Source: Patulibacter sp. SYSU D01012 (lineage in GTDB: Bacteria > Actinomycetota > Thermoleophilia > Solirubrobacterales > Solirubrobacteraceae). Taken from it: DNA of 64,000 nt. The notes under the pieces are model-generated. The model did no database searches and was not told the origin of the DNA. It saw only the letters and a list, made by a program, of their open reading frames with translations. A program made the translations under genes and the position numbers. The first letter of the stretch is position 1, and each line of letters starts with the position of its first letter. Shown in pieces: positions 62,895 to 64,000 of this stretch. The stretch covers positions 620,001 through 684,000 of the forward strand of contig NZ_JAFMTB010000001.1 in NCBI RefSeq assembly GCF_017916475.1, in the 5' to 3' direction.

Positions 62895-63947
62895 GTGAGC
62901 CGCATCACCATCCTCATCCTCTCCGTCAACGAGGCGCCGCTCCTGCGGTGGTCGCTCCCCGCCGCGTGCGCGCAGGGCGCCGACGAGGTCGTGGTCATCG
63001 ACGACGCGTGCACGGACGCGACGCCGGAGCTGTGCGAGCAGTTCGGCGCGCGCCGACTACGGCTGACCCGCCGGCGCGGCTACGCCGCCGCGATGAACGC
63101 CGGCCTGGCCGCCTGCGGCGGGGACTGGATCCTGTGGTGCAACGCCGACTGCGTCCTGGCGGAGGGGTTCCTCGACGCGCTGCGCCCGCACCTGGACAGC
63201 CCGACGCTGGGCTCCGTCGTCCCGCGGCTGCTGCGCGCGACGGGGATGGCGCCCGAGCACCGCACGCACGAGATCGACGCCGCCGGCCTGACGATCGACC
63301 ACCGCCGTCGCTCGACGCTCGTCGGCCACGGCGAGCCGCTGGAGCGCTACGCCCGCACCGGCCCCGCGTTCGGCGGCGACGGCGCCTGCGTCCTGTACCG
63401 CCGCGCGTGCCTGGACGAGTGCGCGATGGGCCTGGAGGTGCTGGACGAGGACATGGGCCTGTGGGCGACCGACGCCGACCTGGCGTGGCGGGCGCAGCTG
63501 CTGGGCTGGGACGCCCGCTACGAGCCGCGCGCCGTCGCCTGGCACCGCCGCTTCGACCACTCCGGCGACTCCCGCGCCGACCGCGCGCACCGGCGGCTGC
63601 AGTTCCGCAACCGCCTGCTGATGGTGGTGAAGAACGAGACGCCGGCGGGGCTGGCCCGGTCCCTCGGCTGGGCGCTCGCGCACGAGGCGGGGGCGCTCGC
63701 GCGGGCCCTGACGGTCGAGCCGTTCCTGCTGCGCGGGTACCTGGACGTGCTCGGCGAGCTGCCCGCGGCCCGCCGCCGGCGGCGCTGGGTGCAGGCCCGT
63801 CGCCGCGCCGCGCGCCGCGACCGCTCGTCCGGCCGCCGGCCGCGTCCGCCGCGTCCGCCGTTCGGCCTGCGTCCGCCCGCGGCCGAGCCGACGATCGGCG
63901 CCGCCGCCGAGGGCGCCGCGGGCGGGCAGCCCCAGCCGACCGCCTAG
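62895..63947 (+). CDS. family 2 glycosyltransferase
   Basis: 350 aa from GTG 62895; GTG 62832 is an alternative adding 21 residues. GT-A fold: ITILILSVNEAPLLRWSL, VVVIDDACTDATPELCE, RRGYAAAMNAGLAACGGDWILWCNADC, and EDMGLWATDADLAWRAQLLGWD, resembling rhamnosyl- or galactosyltransferases for O-antigen-like chains. The C-terminus is Arg/Pro-rich. It ends with CTAG shared with the convergent gene's stop. Confidence 0.93.
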   Translation: MSRITILILSVNEAPLLRWSLPAACAQGADEVVVIDDACTDATPELCEQFGARRLRLTRRRGYAAAMNAGLAACGGDWILWCNADCVLAEGFLDALRPHLDSPTLGSVVPRLLRATGMAPEHRTHEIDAAGLTIDHRRRSTLVGHGEPLERYARTGPAFGGDGACVLYRRACLDECAMGLEVLDEDMGLWATDADLAWRAQLLGWDARYEPRAVAWHRRFDHSGDSRADRAHRRLQFRNRLLMVVKNETPAGLARSLGWALAHEAGALARALTVEPFLLRGYLDVLGELPAARRRRRWVQARRRAARRDRSSGRRPRPPRPPFGLRPPAAEPTIGAAAEGAAGGQPQPTA

Positions 63948-64000
63948 CCGCGGTCGACGGTCCGCACCGACGGGCCGAAGCGGATCGCCATGTCGCGCAG
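63944..64000 (-). CDS. 3' end of a minus-strand gene (partial)
   Basis: An open frame reads into the window edge and stops at TAG 63946-63944, giving the tail LRDMAIRFGPSVRTVDRG. The stop shares the 4-bp CTAG with the GT2 gene. Too short to name; a glycan-related product is likely from context only. Confidence 0.45.
   Translation of the reverse strand: MRDMAIRFGPSVRTVDRG

Overview
The window is very GC-rich, tightly packed bacterial chromosome. GTG and TTG starts and start/stop overlaps are frequent. The gene content is actinobacterial: a DUF6458 protein, an ACT-domain malic enzyme, DHA2 and DrrAB exporters, AfsR-like regulators, a Gly-rich SSB ending in an acidic tip, and adjacent rplI, dnaB and purA. 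A DnaC/DnaI-like ATPase directly after dnaB, SH3/YD-repeat secreted proteins and the overall composition suggest a deep-branching class such as Thermoleophilia (Solirubrobacter/Patulibacter-like). That placement is inference. No phage, transposase, CRISPR array or rRNA gene was seen.

Layout. 1-12 kb: accessory metabolism, namely the end of a GMC oxidoreductase, an aldehyde dehydrogenase, malic enzyme, a truncated YCII protein, a flavin monooxygenase, an SDR/LysR pair, and an ArsR-rhodanese gene with two MFS exporters. 12-19 kb: a large BTAD/AfsR-type ATPase regulator, a secreted YtcJ-like amidohydrolase with a divergent LacI regulator, and a small secreted protein. 19-27 kb: an IclR gene divergent from an eight-gene unit encoding a HpaI-type aldolase, a DUF6282 metal-dependent hydrolase, a cupin and a complete branched-chain-amino-acid-type ABC importer. 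27-30.3 kb: a lower-GC insert with an 834-aa secreted YD-repeat protein and a small secreted partner, ending at tRNA-Arg(CCU). 30-38 kb: MFS/LysR, pyrE, a tandem-repeat-rich spacer, an L,D-transpeptidase, a CPBP protease and a PIG-V-type mannosyltransferase. 38-54 kb: the conserved core (class A PBP, infA, thiL, a degenerate M28-like membrane protein, a two-component system, otsA, rpsF, ssb, rplI, dnaB, helicase-loader-like gene, purA). 54-64 kb: a second AfsR-like regulator, a DrrAB-type exporter, and a nucleotide-sugar/glycan locus with WbpD-, WbpB- and WbpA/WecC-like genes and a GT2 glycosyltransferase.

How the parts work together. The aldolase-DUF6282-cupin-ABC unit looks like one translationally coupled uptake-and-cleavage pathway under IclR control; its substrate cannot be read from sequence. 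The WbpA/B/D-like genes fit oxidation and acetylation steps toward a diacetamido-uronic acid sugar nucleotide, but the aminotransferase is not in view. PBP, L,D-transpeptidase, mannosyltransferase and GT2 serve the envelope. A recurring signal is a TANNNT hexamer ending 6-9 nt before the start codon of at least eleven genes on both strands, which implies widespread leaderless transcription.
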